DNA from: Effrenium voratum
Lineage: Eukaryota > Sar > Dinophyceae > Suessiales > Symbiodiniaceae
Length of the DNA stretch: 64,000 bases
NCBI GenBank assembly: GCA_963377175.1
Contig: CAUJNA010000857.1
Coordinates: 401,001 to 465,000, forward strand
Direction: 5' to 3'
Below the pieces are notes generated by a model. That model saw nothing but the letters and a program-made list of their open reading frames with translations. It did no database searches and had not been told where the DNA came from. The stretch's first letter is position 1; the number at the start of each line of letters is the position of its first letter. Of the stretch, positions 10,763-20,811 are shown in pieces. The position numbers were made by a program, and so were the translations under genes.

Positions 10763-11508
10763 CTCAAGCAGAACGTGGCAGTCACATTCAGCCTGATCTC
10801 TTCCCGTGATCGCCTGTGCTCTCCCCTAACGGGGGTGAAGTCACCGTAGTCCCATGCCCGATGGTACACTATCGTGTAATCATCGTACATATACGCCGCC
10901 TTCCAAGCCCCCATGTGGATCTCGTTCCTAACGGCAAGAGTCTTCCTTCTCGTCAAAAACACGGGTCCAACCAAGGACCAGTGCACCCGAAGATCCACCA
11001 TTACCACCACGTACCTACCGGAGTAGTTCCGCAGCCTGTCCCTGACATACCACGAAGGCGATACCTCAGCATCCGGCGCCATGGCTCCCACAAGTGGGAT
11101 CAGGCCCTCATCCTGCCTACCATCCCCAATGGTCTCGTACACATCGGGCCTCGTGATCAATATCTCGATCATGGCCTTTCCATTTCGCCTCACCCTTTGG
11201 AGCTGAACCGCCTTCCGAAAGTCCGAGAACTTCATGATGACGTATCCCACCATGGGGAGTTCATTCCAATGCATCTCATACATCAGAGATCCGCCAGGTG
11301 CATCTTCCTGAGTATACCTGTGCCTAACGGCACTGTAACTCAAGTCGCGTCCGATCCGCGTGTGCCTAACGGCAACCAACCTGGTGCTCTCTTTGAGGAG
11401 AACGCCGTCCCCGTCGTACATGACCATGAGCATCGCCTCCACTTGCCCTATCGGGAAAGCTTTAAGCGTCGGAATGAAGAACTTCCAAGACATCTCAGCG
11501 TTCTCCAT
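10633..11508 (-). CDS. Retrotransposon ORF-Y: unknown protein with C-terminal zinc ribbon
   Basis: 291 codons starting with ATG. The body is not recognised: mixed alpha/beta composition with several valine-rich strands. Near the C terminus is a CxxC-x10-CxxC pattern (CLRC ... CPGC, about residues 250-268), a likely zinc ribbon. It is in the same frame as ORF-X and separated from it only by a TAG at 11521-11523 and four further codons, so both may once have been, or may still be, one polypeptide by readthrough. It overlaps ORF-Z by 130 bp in the -1 frame. GNUA hairpins lie at 10823-10834, 10865-10878, 11320-11333 and 11363-11374. Confidence 0.7.
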   Translation of the reverse strand: MENAEMSWKFFIPTLKAFPIGQVEAMLMVMYDGDGVLLKESTRLVAVRHTRIGRDLSYSAVRHRYTQEDAPGGSLMYEMHWNELPMVGYVIMKFSDFRKAVQLQRVRRNGKAMIEILITRPDVYETIGDGRQDEGLIPLVGAMAPDAEVSPSWYVRDRLRNYSGRYVVVMVDLRVHWSLVGPVFLTRRKTLAVRNEIHMGAWKAAYMYDDYTIVYHRAWDYGDFTPVRGEHRRSREEIRLNVTATFCLRCAELMPNGMHLCPGCALPVFYPNFIPNAEEKDFESATSCRSG

Positions 11509-11520
11509 GCCCGAAATCTC

Positions 11521-14500
11521 CTACAGGAACCAGATGGCCTGGTCACTTTTCACCCAGTTTCCAGCCTCGCGTCCGGTCTCCTTCAGCACACGTTCCTCGA
11601 ATAACTCCGAGACTCTCTTTGAATTGATGACCAAGCCGTCGAAATCGCACGAGAGCAGTCTCATCAACTCCTTCGCCGCCTCCCGTCCTGCAACAGTACC
11701 CACGGTCTCCTCGTAGTTCGGGAGGTATTCACCCAACCTCGTCTTCGAGGGAACCACAATCTGGCAAGTGACGGCCTCATCAGGGATAACTCCCGTTTCC
11801 CTTAACTCTGGATTGATCTCTCGCCTATCGGCAAGATAATCCTCCTTCCCATCCAGTATCACAAGATTGTAGGTCATCTTGCTCGCCGCCCCACTAGGCC
11901 TGAACTTCCTGCTATCATCCAACTGGTCAGGAGCAAAGGGTCCACTAGGGGCGGCCGCACTCACCAGAGGCGCTCCTCGCCCAGAGCAGAGGTGCTTCTT
12001 GTGAAAGTTCACCATCTGATTCAGCTGCGATAGTGCGTAGGCACGATCCTCCAATGACGCACTCTTCATCCCAGCCTCAGTCAGAGGAGCCTCAGGCTTG
12101 TCATAACTCGCCTTTCCGCCCCATCTCGCCGCGACCAGCTCAGCAGACTTCGCAGGGTCGATCATATTTCCCGACCACTCAGGCATGTTGCTCAACCTCC
12201 TAGTCAACGCGTCTACCGACGCAGCCAAGTCTTCGTCCGTCACGGTGTAAGGGTCGACCTTCTCCCTGTCCTCTTGACCCACATCCGGAAGCCTATAATC
12301 CCCGCGGATAGCCTCCAGCGCGGCCCTCTCGGCTTCCTCAGCCTCCTTTTGCGTGGCCACTGCCCTCGGAATCAAGAGCGCTACCTCGGCCGGCAACGAC
12401 TTCTCCATGTCTATCGGAGTGTTCTTGGGAAGGATCCTTCGATCATCTCCCTCCCCGCTGTACTCATAGTCAGGAGCAGTCTTCCGGTACTCCTCGAAGG
12501 TAGCCCCTTTGAAGTTGGTAATCTCACTCGGGTCTGTCTTCCCAGCCTCAGTACCCCGAGGCGTGGGCTCCTTCGTCCCGGTGGAATCCTTCTTGGAGCC
12601 TTCCTGATCCACGTCCATGTCGTCCTTCTTCTTCTCCGTCACGGACAGCTTCCCAATGTCAGGAAGGGTCACATCATCATCCTTTCCTGACCCGGCGCCC
12701 CTATCGGGGGCCGGCTCGGTCCTTGGTTGCCCCGAAGAGCTCGCCCCAGGATCCACATCGCCCTCGTCGTCCACATGTGGTCGCTTTCCCCACACGATCT
12801 TCGTCTTCGGCTTCAGCGGGACGGCGACACCTCCAGCCATATGGTGTCCAGGCCAAGTGGCTCCTTCAGGGTCATCCTCGAACCATGATTTCCCGAACGG
12901 GAACCCATCCCTTCCGATGATCTCCTTCCTATCGGAAGTAGATCCCGAATGGGACAACGCAGATACATGAGACAGCATGATCTCAGCCGCCGATTGCGCC
13001 AGCGCATCGGACATCTGCTCCCTTGTCGGGATAGTCCGCAGCTCCGGAGCGAGGTGACCGGCAATCATGCTGAAAGGCGCAGTCCCCAGCCGCTTGCCCA
13101 ACACCGCCTCATTCAGCGCGTTGAAATACTTCTGCAGCTTCTCCAGCATTGCCGTCGCCGCCATCAGCTGGGGATGAAACATGGGCATCCGCCACGCGCG
13201 CCCAAGGGCGGAATCCACGTGCGATGCGATCGCAGTGATCGTCCCTACCAGCAAGTGTGACGATGCAATCTCCGGCACCCAAGTCGGGTCGTCCAAAGGA
13301 ATGCATTGTCCCGTCTGCGCGTTTAGCAAGGTAGCCCTCACTCCCGGCGCTCGAAGACAATCATACGCCCTGCGGTTCGGGTCACTAACGACACCACGAA
13401 CCATGTAATCATCCCGATCGGGCATATCTGCCCAGTCCCCCGGAGGTGCCCACCCATGATGGTACTTCGCCTGAATGTCCTGCCTCATCCCTAACGGGAT
13501 ATGGGCAGCCTCGGACGCCACCTTCTTCATGTTCCATTGCTGATCACCCCACGGCGTAGACTTCCGATCTCGAGGATTGATGTACTCCTGATCGATCCTT
13601 CCAGCAGCTCGGGAAGCATCCAACGCCCCGTACATGAAATCGTTATGCACAGCCCTCTCCAATACCGCATTCCACTCGCTATCGCGATTCGGGAACACAA
13701 TGTGGCTAGTCTCGTTCGCCTTCCTCCACTCCTCCGCGGTAACCCGCTCTTGAGTGATTGCCTTGTTCCTGATCACAGCATAGATGAAGGGCTCACCAGC
13801 CTCCCTAGCCAGGACATGCTGAACGATGAACCTCCTATTCGACCTGCTTTCCGCCGGTCTTGCTGATGTCCGCGAGCCCCTCGTGGATTGATATGAACCA
13901 TGCTCACGGTGATGCCGAACTTCCGCTGACTCCAACTCGGGCGCCTCTCCCGGGTGCTCCGGGTACGGCGTGTTTGCATAATTGTGTATGCCCCCTCGAG
14001 ACTCCTGGGTTGAAGCCGCCTTCGGGGTCGCTGCAGTATCCCGCAGGTCCCCGTCGTCGTCCGTGTACTTCGGAGCATAGGAGATTGGCACACCCGGGCC
14101 ACATGCACCCGACGCCTCCTCCTTCTTCTGAGCACCAACAGGTTCTCGAGCCCTGCGTTCCTCCCTAACGGGCGATGCCGCTCGCTTTGCCGCAGGCGAT
14201 TCCACCGACGGCTCTGTCGTAGTCGTAGTGGCCTGAGGCACCTCAGCTTCCCTACCGGGAGTCTCCTCCTCACCTGCAGCGGGAACCTCGGCTTCCTTCT
14301 CCGGCTCCATCTCAACGTCTCCGGTGAACTCTAACACCTCGGCCTCGGTCGGACCCCCACCATCGTTGAAGGTATCCGTAGGGAGATCGACCCCTTCCCT
14401 ATCGGGTAGGAGATCATCGACCTCGGCGGAGCCACCCGTGTTCTCCTCCTCAATCGTCGCTCTAGGCGTTCGAAGATTCGATGACCATCGATTCCCAACT

Positions 14501-17500
14501 TCGGTCGCCGTGACCTGGGGTGAAGAAACCCTCGGACTCCGAGGTGGGTTCGGCGGAGATTTCGGTCTCACCGATGCCAGCATCTCCTTCGTGACTAACG
14601 CCTTAGGAGGCGCTTTCGGGGCAGCGGTCTGACCTACCGCATTCTGACCTGCGTCAGATGACTGCCCACCAGGGGTAACGCCTACCGGCGGTCCTCCCAG
14701 AGCGGCACCTGTCATGTCGACATCCTCAGACTCAGACATCGATCCGCCATCACCCATCTTCGAAGAAGTACCCTCCTTCAGAAGCTTGAGGATGTTGTCC
14801 CTGATGTGCAACGTGACAGAACCAGGCCATGTAGTCCTGGTCAGGGAGAAAAAGTCCGGAACTGCCGCAAGGTAGGGCGGCACCACGGCCCATGCTCTCT
14901 GGACCGGCCGGTTCCTGCCGTAGCTGTCAACTTCGCTCCCCCCTGACACCGCGTCTGCTGAAACCACTGGGATCAGGTTCGCACGGAGATCGCCCATCTT
15001 ATGCTGGATCTCCTTAGTCATGTGAACCCCTTGGTCACCCTCTCGATCTAACGATCGCCCCGGACCACAAACCATCACCTTGACCTTGTTGTTGAGTGCG
15101 ACCAGCGACGCCACGTCCTTACTCCACACGGTCGCCGCGTCACTTCTGGCCTTCCATGCGTTCCTCTCCCACCTATACAGGTAGGAGCCACGGAGACCAA
15201 AAACATACAGGTCATGCTTGGCAGCATCCGCGTTGCCGTACTTCTGGACGCAGTCGTCCGTCCGCTTGTCCATCAGCTCGTACGCCTTGTCAATCATCAT
15301 CCGAAGGGATGTCTCCTCGTTATCACGAGTGCTGGTCACGTAGTGCACCTCACAGTTCTTGAACGGCCGGTTATCTGGGGAACCCCTCAACCGGTCATTC
15401 TTTGTCCTGCACTTGAGGATGTCCTCCGCCAACGTTGCTGGGTCCATCCCTTTCTTGTTCTTCGTGGATGCAGTGTTGAACGTCTGATCCAGCAGGTAGA
15501 ACACAGTCGCATCCGGAGCCGCGGACTCCTCTTTGAACACCGGAGGACCGTATCCGGCCGCTAAGGCCGCAGCAATCCTCACCGCAGCGCCCGTCCCACT
15601 AGCCGCCAAACACCGAAGCAAGATTACCATCTTGTCTTGGTAGCGACTCATCTCGTGCAGAACGATGGATGGGTAGATAGACAGCATCACATCCGCTAAC
15701 ATAGCAGCTGCCCATGCGTCCCACTGCCTTTCCAGTTGCACAGAATCAACCGCCACACGGGAGTATCCTCCCCTCGGCAGCTCCACTGTTGGCGGGACGA
15801 CTTTCCCACTCCTGATCAGGCGCATCACCTTCCTAGCTTGCTCAAAACATTCAAGCTCCTTCGGGAATAGCGCTCCCCGCCCAACGGCCTTTGCCTCGTC
15901 CTTGATCTCGGAAAGGTATCCCTTCGTGAGGGTGAGCTCAAACGTTTCACCCCGGATGGCCTCAAGCATGTTCGACTTCGGCACGATCCTGGCGTATAGC
16001 GCCCCACCTTCTGCCTCGGCAGCCTGAGGGGTCCCTGGAGCAGCACGCATGTTCTCCTCTTCAACGGAAAGACCTATCGGTCCCATGTAGTTCTCTGGGA
16101 AGAACTTGTGCATAGCCCACACTACCGATGGAGCATGCGGATTCCATTCGACGAATGGGTTGTAGTACTGCAGGGTGCTATCGCCCCCTGAGTTACACAG
16201 CTCCACATATTGTGAGTCCGCCGCAGGCTTCTCAAGCTTGATGCAGATCCCACAGATCCCCAACCTCGCGTTCGGGAACACTCGTTGGGCTCCTCGCTTG
16301 ACACCCTTCAGGTGGGGATTGTCGCTGAACAGATTCTCGGACTCGTCTGGTTGCGCGATGCAAATCGCGACCCTCGCCCACGTGTTCTGACCGTAGTGCG
16401 ACAGAGTGCTGTATCCCAGGGCCTCGACCGCCTTCAAAGATGTCCACACACCTACCGACTCATCGCTCGCGGTGGACGCAGTAACCTGCATACCACCCAG
16501 AATGCTCCACAATGAAGATTGCGAAGTTCCATGGATGAGGACCTTTTCAGTGTCCGTCTGGCCCCTGAAATTGATGGCCAAATCGAAGAATGCCCATCCA
16601 TCGTCGGGACCAATCTCCACGTCAGTGGCACTCGCCGGGTTCTTGGGCGAGATCCTCAACACCTGTCTACGGTCCCAGTCAAGGGCATCATGCAGGGACG
16701 TGACCACACCTGACATCTGTCCCATCGCGTGCAGGTACCCCCGCATCCCTGGCTTATCAGCCGACGCGAACTTCTTGACCGACGGGACCGACGAAAGCCT
16801 TCGACCCGAGGAACATCTAACGATCTCCTCCCTGTTTCTCCCTTCCGTCAGCATCATCGCGTCCACGACCAACTCCGGAGGCGTGAACAGTGCGTTCGGC
16901 CTCTCGCTCATCCAGGCACGGATTGCGTTGAAATGGTGCTCCGCATCACCGAAATCATCTCCACTATACAGAGGGTGATCTCCGAATGCCGCCTCTGCCT
17001 GATCAGCTACCGCCTTTACCAAGGCAGTCTGCGGGTGAACCGTCTTCCACTCCGGCCAGCCCTTCGGGTCTCCAACCCACATTCCTCCGCATGGTTCAGC
17101 TGCCGGCTCCGTACTGCTATCCATAGGTAGCGCACTCTTGCCACTTTCAACGCTTTCCTCAAACACGAACGCGATATGGTAGGGAAGCAAGAAAGCAGGG
17201 TCCGTCGGAACCGCAGCGCAGAGGATGGCCGCCAAGTGCACGGCGTTCATCTCCGTAACCTCCACTCCCCGGCGCTTCATTTCCGCCACTATCGCAGCAG
17301 TCCTGACCGCCCGGTACCGGATCAGCTTTTCATGGTCCGTCACCGGCATGTGGGACTTGTCGAGCTTGTCCTTGCTGATGTGGGATACTCTGCCAACCAG
17401 TTCGTCGAACCTCGCGGCACTGTCATCCTCAATCAGCTGATCAGCCTTCTCCATATCTGGATCAATCGTGGTGAACTTCGGATCCTGTCCCCTAAACCCC

Positions 17501-17646
17501 TTAATCGTCCACTCGCGGTACCCCGCAAGCAAACAACTGGCCACAGCCTTAGGCTTCTCCATACCCAGCCCCATCTCCAGGTCCCAGGACGGCCGCGGAG
17601 GCGTCGCCATGCAGCGCCCCAGGCCCATTCCGCCAGCTGCCGCCAT
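11521..17646 (-). CDS. Retrotransposon ORF-X: very large (2041 aa) accessory protein of unknown function
   Basis: ATG-started open frame downstream of RNase H, not part of any standard copia polyprotein. Visible parts: an N-terminal helical region; around residues 370-440 a segment beginning LIHGTSQSSLWSIL followed by GVWTSLKAVEALGYS, which faintly resembles the His-Gly-Thr and Tyr motifs of ADP-ribosyltransferase/RNA 2'-phosphotransferase folds; a mixed alpha/beta region to about 950; then Pro/Glu/Ala-rich disorder; and a more ordered segment around 1250-1550. There is no convincing signal peptide or membrane helix, so an envelope role is unsupported. It starts about 295 bp after the RT ORF stops and is in the same frame as it. 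It ends with TAG at 11521-11523. Long open reading over 6 kb implies recent selection or young age. Confidence 0.75.
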   Translation of the reverse strand: MAAAGGMGLGRCMATPPRPSWDLEMGLGMEKPKAVASCLLAGYREWTIKGFRGQDPKFTTIDPDMEKADQLIEDDSAARFDELVGRVSHISKDKLDKSHMPVTDHEKLIRYRAVRTAAIVAEMKRRGVEVTEMNAVHLAAILCAAVPTDPAFLLPYHIAFVFEESVESGKSALPMDSSTEPAAEPCGGMWVGDPKGWPEWKTVHPQTALVKAVADQAEAAFGDHPLYSGDDFGDAEHHFNAIRAWMSERPNALFTPPELVVDAMMLTEGRNREEIVRCSSGRRLSSVPSVKKFASADKPGMRGYLHAMGQMSGVVTSLHDALDWDRRQVLRISPKNPASATDVEIGPDDGWAFFDLAINFRGQTDTEKVLIHGTSQSSLWSILGGMQVTASTASDESVGVWTSLKAVEALGYSTLSHYGQNTWARVAICIAQPDESENLFSDNPHLKGVKRGAQRVFPNARLGICGICIKLEKPAADSQYVELCNSGGDSTLQYYNPFVEWNPHAPSVVWAMHKFFPENYMGPIGLSVEEENMRAAPGTPQAAEAEGGALYARIVPKSNMLEAIRGETFELTLTKGYLSEIKDEAKAVGRGALFPKELECFEQARKVMRLIRSGKVVPPTVELPRGGYSRVAVDSVQLERQWDAWAAAMLADVMLSIYPSIVLHEMSRYQDKMVILLRCLAASGTGAAVRIAAALAAGYGPPVFKEESAAPDATVFYLLDQTFNTASTKNKKGMDPATLAEDILKCRTKNDRLRGSPDNRPFKNCEVHYVTSTRDNEETSLRMMIDKAYELMDKRTDDCVQKYGNADAAKHDLYVFGLRGSYLYRWERNAWKARSDAATVWSKDVASLVALNNKVKVMVCGPGRSLDREGDQGVHMTKEIQHKMGDLRANLIPVVSADAVSGGSEVDSYGRNRPVQRAWAVVPPYLAAVPDFFSLTRTTWPGSVTLHIRDNILKLLKEGTSSKMGDGGSMSESEDVDMTGAALGGPPVGVTPGGQSSDAGQNAVGQTAAPKAPPKALVTKEMLASVRPKSPPNPPRSPRVSSPQVTATEVGNRWSSNLRTPRATIEEENTGGSAEVDDLLPDREGVDLPTDTFNDGGGPTEAEVLEFTGDVEMEPEKEAEVPAAGEEETPGREAEVPQATTTTTEPSVESPAAKRAASPVREERRAREPVGAQKKEEASGACGPGVPISYAPKYTDDDGDLRDTAATPKAASTQESRGGIHNYANTPYPEHPGEAPELESAEVRHHREHGSYQSTRGSRTSARPAESRSNRRFIVQHVLAREAGEPFIYAVIRNKAITQERVTAEEWRKANETSHIVFPNRDSEWNAVLERAVHNDFMYGALDASRAAGRIDQEYINPRDRKSTPWGDQQWNMKKVASEAAHIPLGMRQDIQAKYHHGWAPPGDWADMPDRDDYMVRGVVSDPNRRAYDCLRAPGVRATLLNAQTGQCIPLDDPTWVPEIASSHLLVGTITAIASHVDSALGRAWRMPMFHPQLMAATAMLEKLQKYFNALNEAVLGKRLGTAPFSMIAGHLAPELRTIPTREQMSDALAQSAAEIMLSHVSALSHSGSTSDRKEIIGRDGFPFGKSWFEDDPEGATWPGHHMAGGVAVPLKPKTKIVWGKRPHVDDEGDVDPGASSSGQPRTEPAPDRGAGSGKDDDVTLPDIGKLSVTEKKKDDMDVDQEGSKKDSTGTKEPTPRGTEAGKTDPSEITNFKGATFEEYRKTAPDYEYSGEGDDRRILPKNTPIDMEKSLPAEVALLIPRAVATQKEAEEAERAALEAIRGDYRLPDVGQEDREKVDPYTVTDEDLAASVDALTRRLSNMPEWSGNMIDPAKSAELVAARWGGKASYDKPEAPLTEAGMKSASLEDRAYALSQLNQMVNFHKKHLCSGRGAPLVSAAAPSGPFAPDQLDDSRKFRPSGAASKMTYNLVILDGKEDYLADRREINPELRETGVIPDEAVTCQIVVPSKTRLGEYLPNYEETVGTVAGREAAKELMRLLSCDFDGLVINSKRVSELFEERVLKETGREAGNWVKSDQAIWFL
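11595..11612 (-). repeat. GNUA hairpin in ORF-X, 7 pairs
   Basis: CCTCGAA-TAAC-TCCGAGA on plus; loop GUUA in RNA with two G-U wobbles. The stem is unrelated to the common CC/GG stems, showing that the loop rather than the stem is conserved. Confidence 0.8.
15044..15057 (-). repeat. GNUA hairpin in ORF-X, 5 perfect pairs
   Basis: CGATC-TAAC-GATCG on plus, loop GUUA in the sense RNA. Fully Watson-Crick. Confidence 0.8.
17511..17530 (-). repeat. GNUA hairpin near the start of ORF-X, 8 pairs
   Basis: ACTCGCGG-TACC-CCGCAAGC on plus, loop GGUA in RNA, with two wobbles. It lies within the first 50 codons of ORF-X. Confidence 0.75.
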
Positions 17647-17940
17647 GCGTCAGCAGGTTCGGGCCACCGGCCACAGAACCACGGATGAACCGGGAACCCA
17701 GCCTACCGGCCAGAGTCCCCTGTCCCTCAGAAGGCTCAGCCTATCGGCCAGAGACCCTCTCCCTAGAACAAGAACCTAGAAAATGAATAATTGACAGATT
17801 CCGTCCTTCACGAAGCAGAAGAAAAACCTTAGTGACAGGCATATCTGCCTCATGCTTTTGTTCTGGTCAGTAAGCGCATTGAGTCGCCTGTGAATGTGGT
17901 GCGGTTGCCCGCGGGGTGAGCCAGCTTGATCAAGCAAAAG
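17647..17940 (-). other. Spacer between the RT/RNase H ORF and ORF-X
   Basis: About 295 bp without a long ORF. It contains GNUA-loop inverted repeats at 17697-17714 and 17737-17750, showing that these hairpins are not tied to coding. It could hold a signal for translating or splicing the downstream ORF; no such signal is recognisable. Confidence 0.5.
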
Positions 17941-20811
17941 CTACGCGGCAACGAAGTTGTTCAACCACTTCCCAACAGCAAGCAATCGATCGTGCTGAGA
18001 GAGAGTATCCCCTCCTCGCATCTTGCAAGTACTCCAAAACGAATTGAAAGACTTAGAAGAAAAACACCTAAACACGACCCCATGCCTCTTGAGACCACAT
18101 TGGCAAGCGCAAACAGACCTGCAATCAAACCCATGCGTGGTGGCGATTCCTTCAGCCTCACCTTCCTTCAAGATATTGCATTTAGGTCGATAGAGAATGA
18201 TCGGAACGCATCCACTGGTCCGAGCATCACAAGCCAAGTTGAACCTTTGCCTAACGGCAGCCTCGGTCCTATCCCTAGGCTTTCTGGTCTGTCCCCACTT
18301 CCCAGTCCTGGAATCAACCCTATCGGGTGCAAGATCATTAAGAACAAGCACAACGTAACAAAGGCTATCGCCTTCAATCCTACCAGATCGTATGATGTGA
18401 TTCCTGTAACCAGGAGCAACTTGAAGCGTGACAACCCTGCAAAGATCACTATAAGCAAGAACATCGGCTATCGCCTGGTCCGCAATAATAGTTTTCTCGC
18501 ATCTTTTCCCTCCTTTTTCCTCGTCAATCACGATTCCCTCGTACTCAGAGAGTAACCTCTCAATGAGCCGATTGAAACCGGATTTTGCACCTGATTCCAT
18601 GCGTACCCCCCTAAGCGGGGGCAGTCCAGGAGCGGCAGGGGCCTTAAGACAGGGTTGGGTGGGTTGGGCCAAATATTCCTGCAGGTATCCCGGCAGAAAC
18701 ATACCAAGGGTGTGCAGATTTCTATTCCACACGACCTTGTCAATGCAGGCCTTAGTGAAAATGTCTGCGCCTTGGTAGTGAGACGGGCACGCGACGAACC
18801 GAAAAATTCCAGCATTAAAACGTTCGTTGAGCCACGAGATGTCAATGCGCTGCGTCCTTGACATATAGCGCATGTTGGGATTATTCCCAGTTATAACGAT
18901 CCGGCATGCCGATTCGTTATCCTCCAGCACGTTGATAATAAACGGCTGAGTCTCCTTTCCCTTCCCAATGGCGTGCTGCCAGAGGGTAGCTAATGCCATT
19001 CCCTCCTTGGACACTCCATGGTCGAGAGCAACAATCTCTGCTTCAGGAGTCGACTTCGAAACGGAAGTCTGTTTCTTGCTTACTCCAGTGATGGGCATGT
19101 AGGTCCTAGGACCCACAAGACAAATAAGCACTCCCGACGTGCTCTTGGAATCAGTACGATCCCCAGCCAGTTCCGCATCACAGTAAGCAACCAGCTCAAT
19201 GAACTCTGGGCTATCGCCCACCCAACCGTACAAATGAAGATCGAGCGTAGAGTTCACATATGAGATTAACCTGTGGAGCTTGCGGTCACAAAGATGATTC
19301 CACTTCGTGACCCGGCTGGCTAACGCCTGCACGGGACGAATTAGGTCATATCTGCCCATCCGAGCTCCGTAGAGAACCTTCATCAACACCGCCGCCGCGT
19401 CATTTCCGAGGCATCCTGGCTGCGCATTGACGGTCTCCATGTCCATCGCCTGGTTGAAGAGTTTGTCAAATTCAGGATTGACGGAATTCTCGTCAAACTC
19501 CGGCTTGCTCTCGTCCAGGAACGGAGTTTCAACCTTCTGCAGCTTCTTCGGGTACTGTCCCTGACACAGCTCAATGTATCTATCGACACACGCCTGCATG
19601 AAGCTGCTCTCGCTGTACTTGATGAACCTTATCGTGGTTTCCGGCTTGGGGATGTCCTTAGAGAGTAACCCCTCTGGACCAAACCTCAAGTCGGGTTGCT
19701 CCTTATCAGGAGGATTACCGACCGTCCACGCCAGTCTCGGGTCAAAGTGACCCTTGACCGCCTGTTGCGTGAATTCGTGCTCGCAGCCAAGATATCTCTT
19801 GAGCTGCCTTGGCTCCTCCATCTTGATGACCTTCGAGATCAGCGCCCATCCTTCTGCGATATTCTTCGCCGGCCCACTCATCTTGAAGTCATCCACGTAC
19901 ACGACAAGGAAGAGGTCGAGCTCCTCATGCCTAAACACGCTGGCCCAATCCTTCACCTTGACGTACCCGACTTTCTTCAGCATTGCCTCGCAGTGCTGTT
20001 CCCAAAAGGTACCAGCGTCCGGATGTCCATATAGTGCGAGCACGAGAACAACGACTGGATCCTTGTATCTGGGATTTCCGCTGCCGTCGAACCACTCAGG
20101 TGGCCACTGGTCACGAGGAATCCTCACCCAAGTGTCCTTTCCCTTCAAGCGGGCCTGAGTATATGCAGACTCCCCATCACTCACTTCCAGAAGATTCCCT
20201 GGGAGTAACCCGTGAGCATCACCCATTTTACCCGCCGCCATAGTAGCGGGGCAGGAGGTGTTCTCGGAGAACAGGGCCCAATGCCCGATCTCATCACGAA
20301 CGAAACATCCCTCGAACACGACTCGCCCTTTATACTTGCGATTTGGATCTGGCCTAGCGACACAAGCGTACAAGGGAGGAAAGACACCCGAGCTCTTTGG
20401 CCGATGAGATAGGGATATCTCCCCCCTGGGCATAGAGAACTCAAAGGTCTTTCCGTCAGATCCAATCGTAGGGGCAGCAGCAGCTATACCAGTGCTTCCG
20501 AAACCCGCGGATCCCCTATCGGTTCCCCGCTTGGCTTTCCTAGGGACGATCGACGCGTCTATGAGCATAACACGCTCCAGTACGATCTGCGCAATGCGGT
20601 CCGCAGGGTTTACGACGAAGTCCTCATCCCCATGATTAAAGAGGATGACCTTGATCTCTCCGTCGTAGTCGGGATCAATGACCCCACCGCCTACAGCGAT
20701 CCTGTTCTTCACGGCTAGTCCTGACCTGGGAGCTATCCTAGCATATACCCCAGCGGGCATCTCTATCGAGATTCCGGTGTTGACCAAGCCTGACCCCCTG
20801 CGGGAATACAT
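17941..20811 (-). CDS. Retrotransposon pol, second part: dUTPase C-terminal part, reverse transcriptase, RNase H
   Basis: 956 codons. Residues about 1-110 carry dUTPase motifs 2-5: [26 protein letters not shown] and the Gly-rich [10 protein letters not shown] that closes over dUTP; motif 1 lies in the preceding ORF. Residues about 130-350 are copia-type RT, with [11 protein letters not shown], the [11 protein letters not shown] region and the catalytic YVDD near residue 307. Residues about 530-700 are copia RNase H ([38 protein letters not shown]). The C-terminal 200 residues are an unrecognised extension. The ATG at 20811 falls inside the dUTPase fold, so it is not a natural start; the frame is entered from the upstream ORF. 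dUTPase would hydrolyse dUTP and limit uracil in cDNA. Confidence 0.92.
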   Translation of the reverse strand: MYSRRGSGLVNTGISIEMPAGVYARIAPRSGLAVKNRIAVGGGVIDPDYDGEIKVILFNHGDEDFVVNPADRIAQIVLERVMLIDASIVPRKAKRGTDRGSAGFGSTGIAAAAPTIGSDGKTFEFSMPRGEISLSHRPKSSGVFPPLYACVARPDPNRKYKGRVVFEGCFVRDEIGHWALFSENTSCPATMAAGKMGDAHGLLPGNLLEVSDGESAYTQARLKGKDTWVRIPRDQWPPEWFDGSGNPRYKDPVVVLVLALYGHPDAGTFWEQHCEAMLKKVGYVKVKDWASVFRHEELDLFLVVYVDDFKMSGPAKNIAEGWALISKVIKMEEPRQLKRYLGCEHEFTQQAVKGHFDPRLAWTVGNPPDKEQPDLRFGPEGLLSKDIPKPETTIRFIKYSESSFMQACVDRYIELCQGQYPKKLQKVETPFLDESKPEFDENSVNPEFDKLFNQAMDMETVNAQPGCLGNDAAAVLMKVLYGARMGRYDLIRPVQALASRVTKWNHLCDRKLHRLISYVNSTLDLHLYGWVGDSPEFIELVAYCDAELAGDRTDSKSTSGVLICLVGPRTYMPITGVSKKQTSVSKSTPEAEIVALDHGVSKEGMALATLWQHAIGKGKETQPFIINVLEDNESACRIVITGNNPNMRYMSRTQRIDISWLNERFNAGIFRFVACPSHYQGADIFTKACIDKVVWNRNLHTLGMFLPGYLQEYLAQPTQPCLKAPAAPGLPPLRGVRMESGAKSGFNRLIERLLSEYEGIVIDEEKGGKRCEKTIIADQAIADVLAYSDLCRVVTLQVAPGYRNHIIRSGRIEGDSLCYVVLVLNDLAPDRVDSRTGKWGQTRKPRDRTEAAVRQRFNLACDARTSGCVPIILYRPKCNILKEGEAEGIATTHGFDCRSVCACQCGLKRHGVVFRCFSSKSFNSFWSTCKMRGGDTLSQHDRLLAVGKWLNNFVAA
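19699..19712 (-). repeat. GNUA hairpin in the RT region, 5 perfect pairs
   Basis: CTCCT-TATC-AGGAG on plus, loop GAUA in RNA. Confidence 0.8.

Noticed and set aside
9149..11716. Several long plus-strand ORFs opposite the retrotransposon genes (for example at 9149-9568, 10816-11604)
   Set aside because: They mirror the GC-rich minus-strand coding frames and have proline/arginine/serine composition typical of antisense shadows.
13376..13394. CACTAACGAC considered as a GNUA hairpin
   Set aside because: Only one pair forms next to the loop; not counted.
11521..17646. ORF-X as an envelope gene
   Set aside because: No signal peptide, membrane anchor or cleavage motif is visible.
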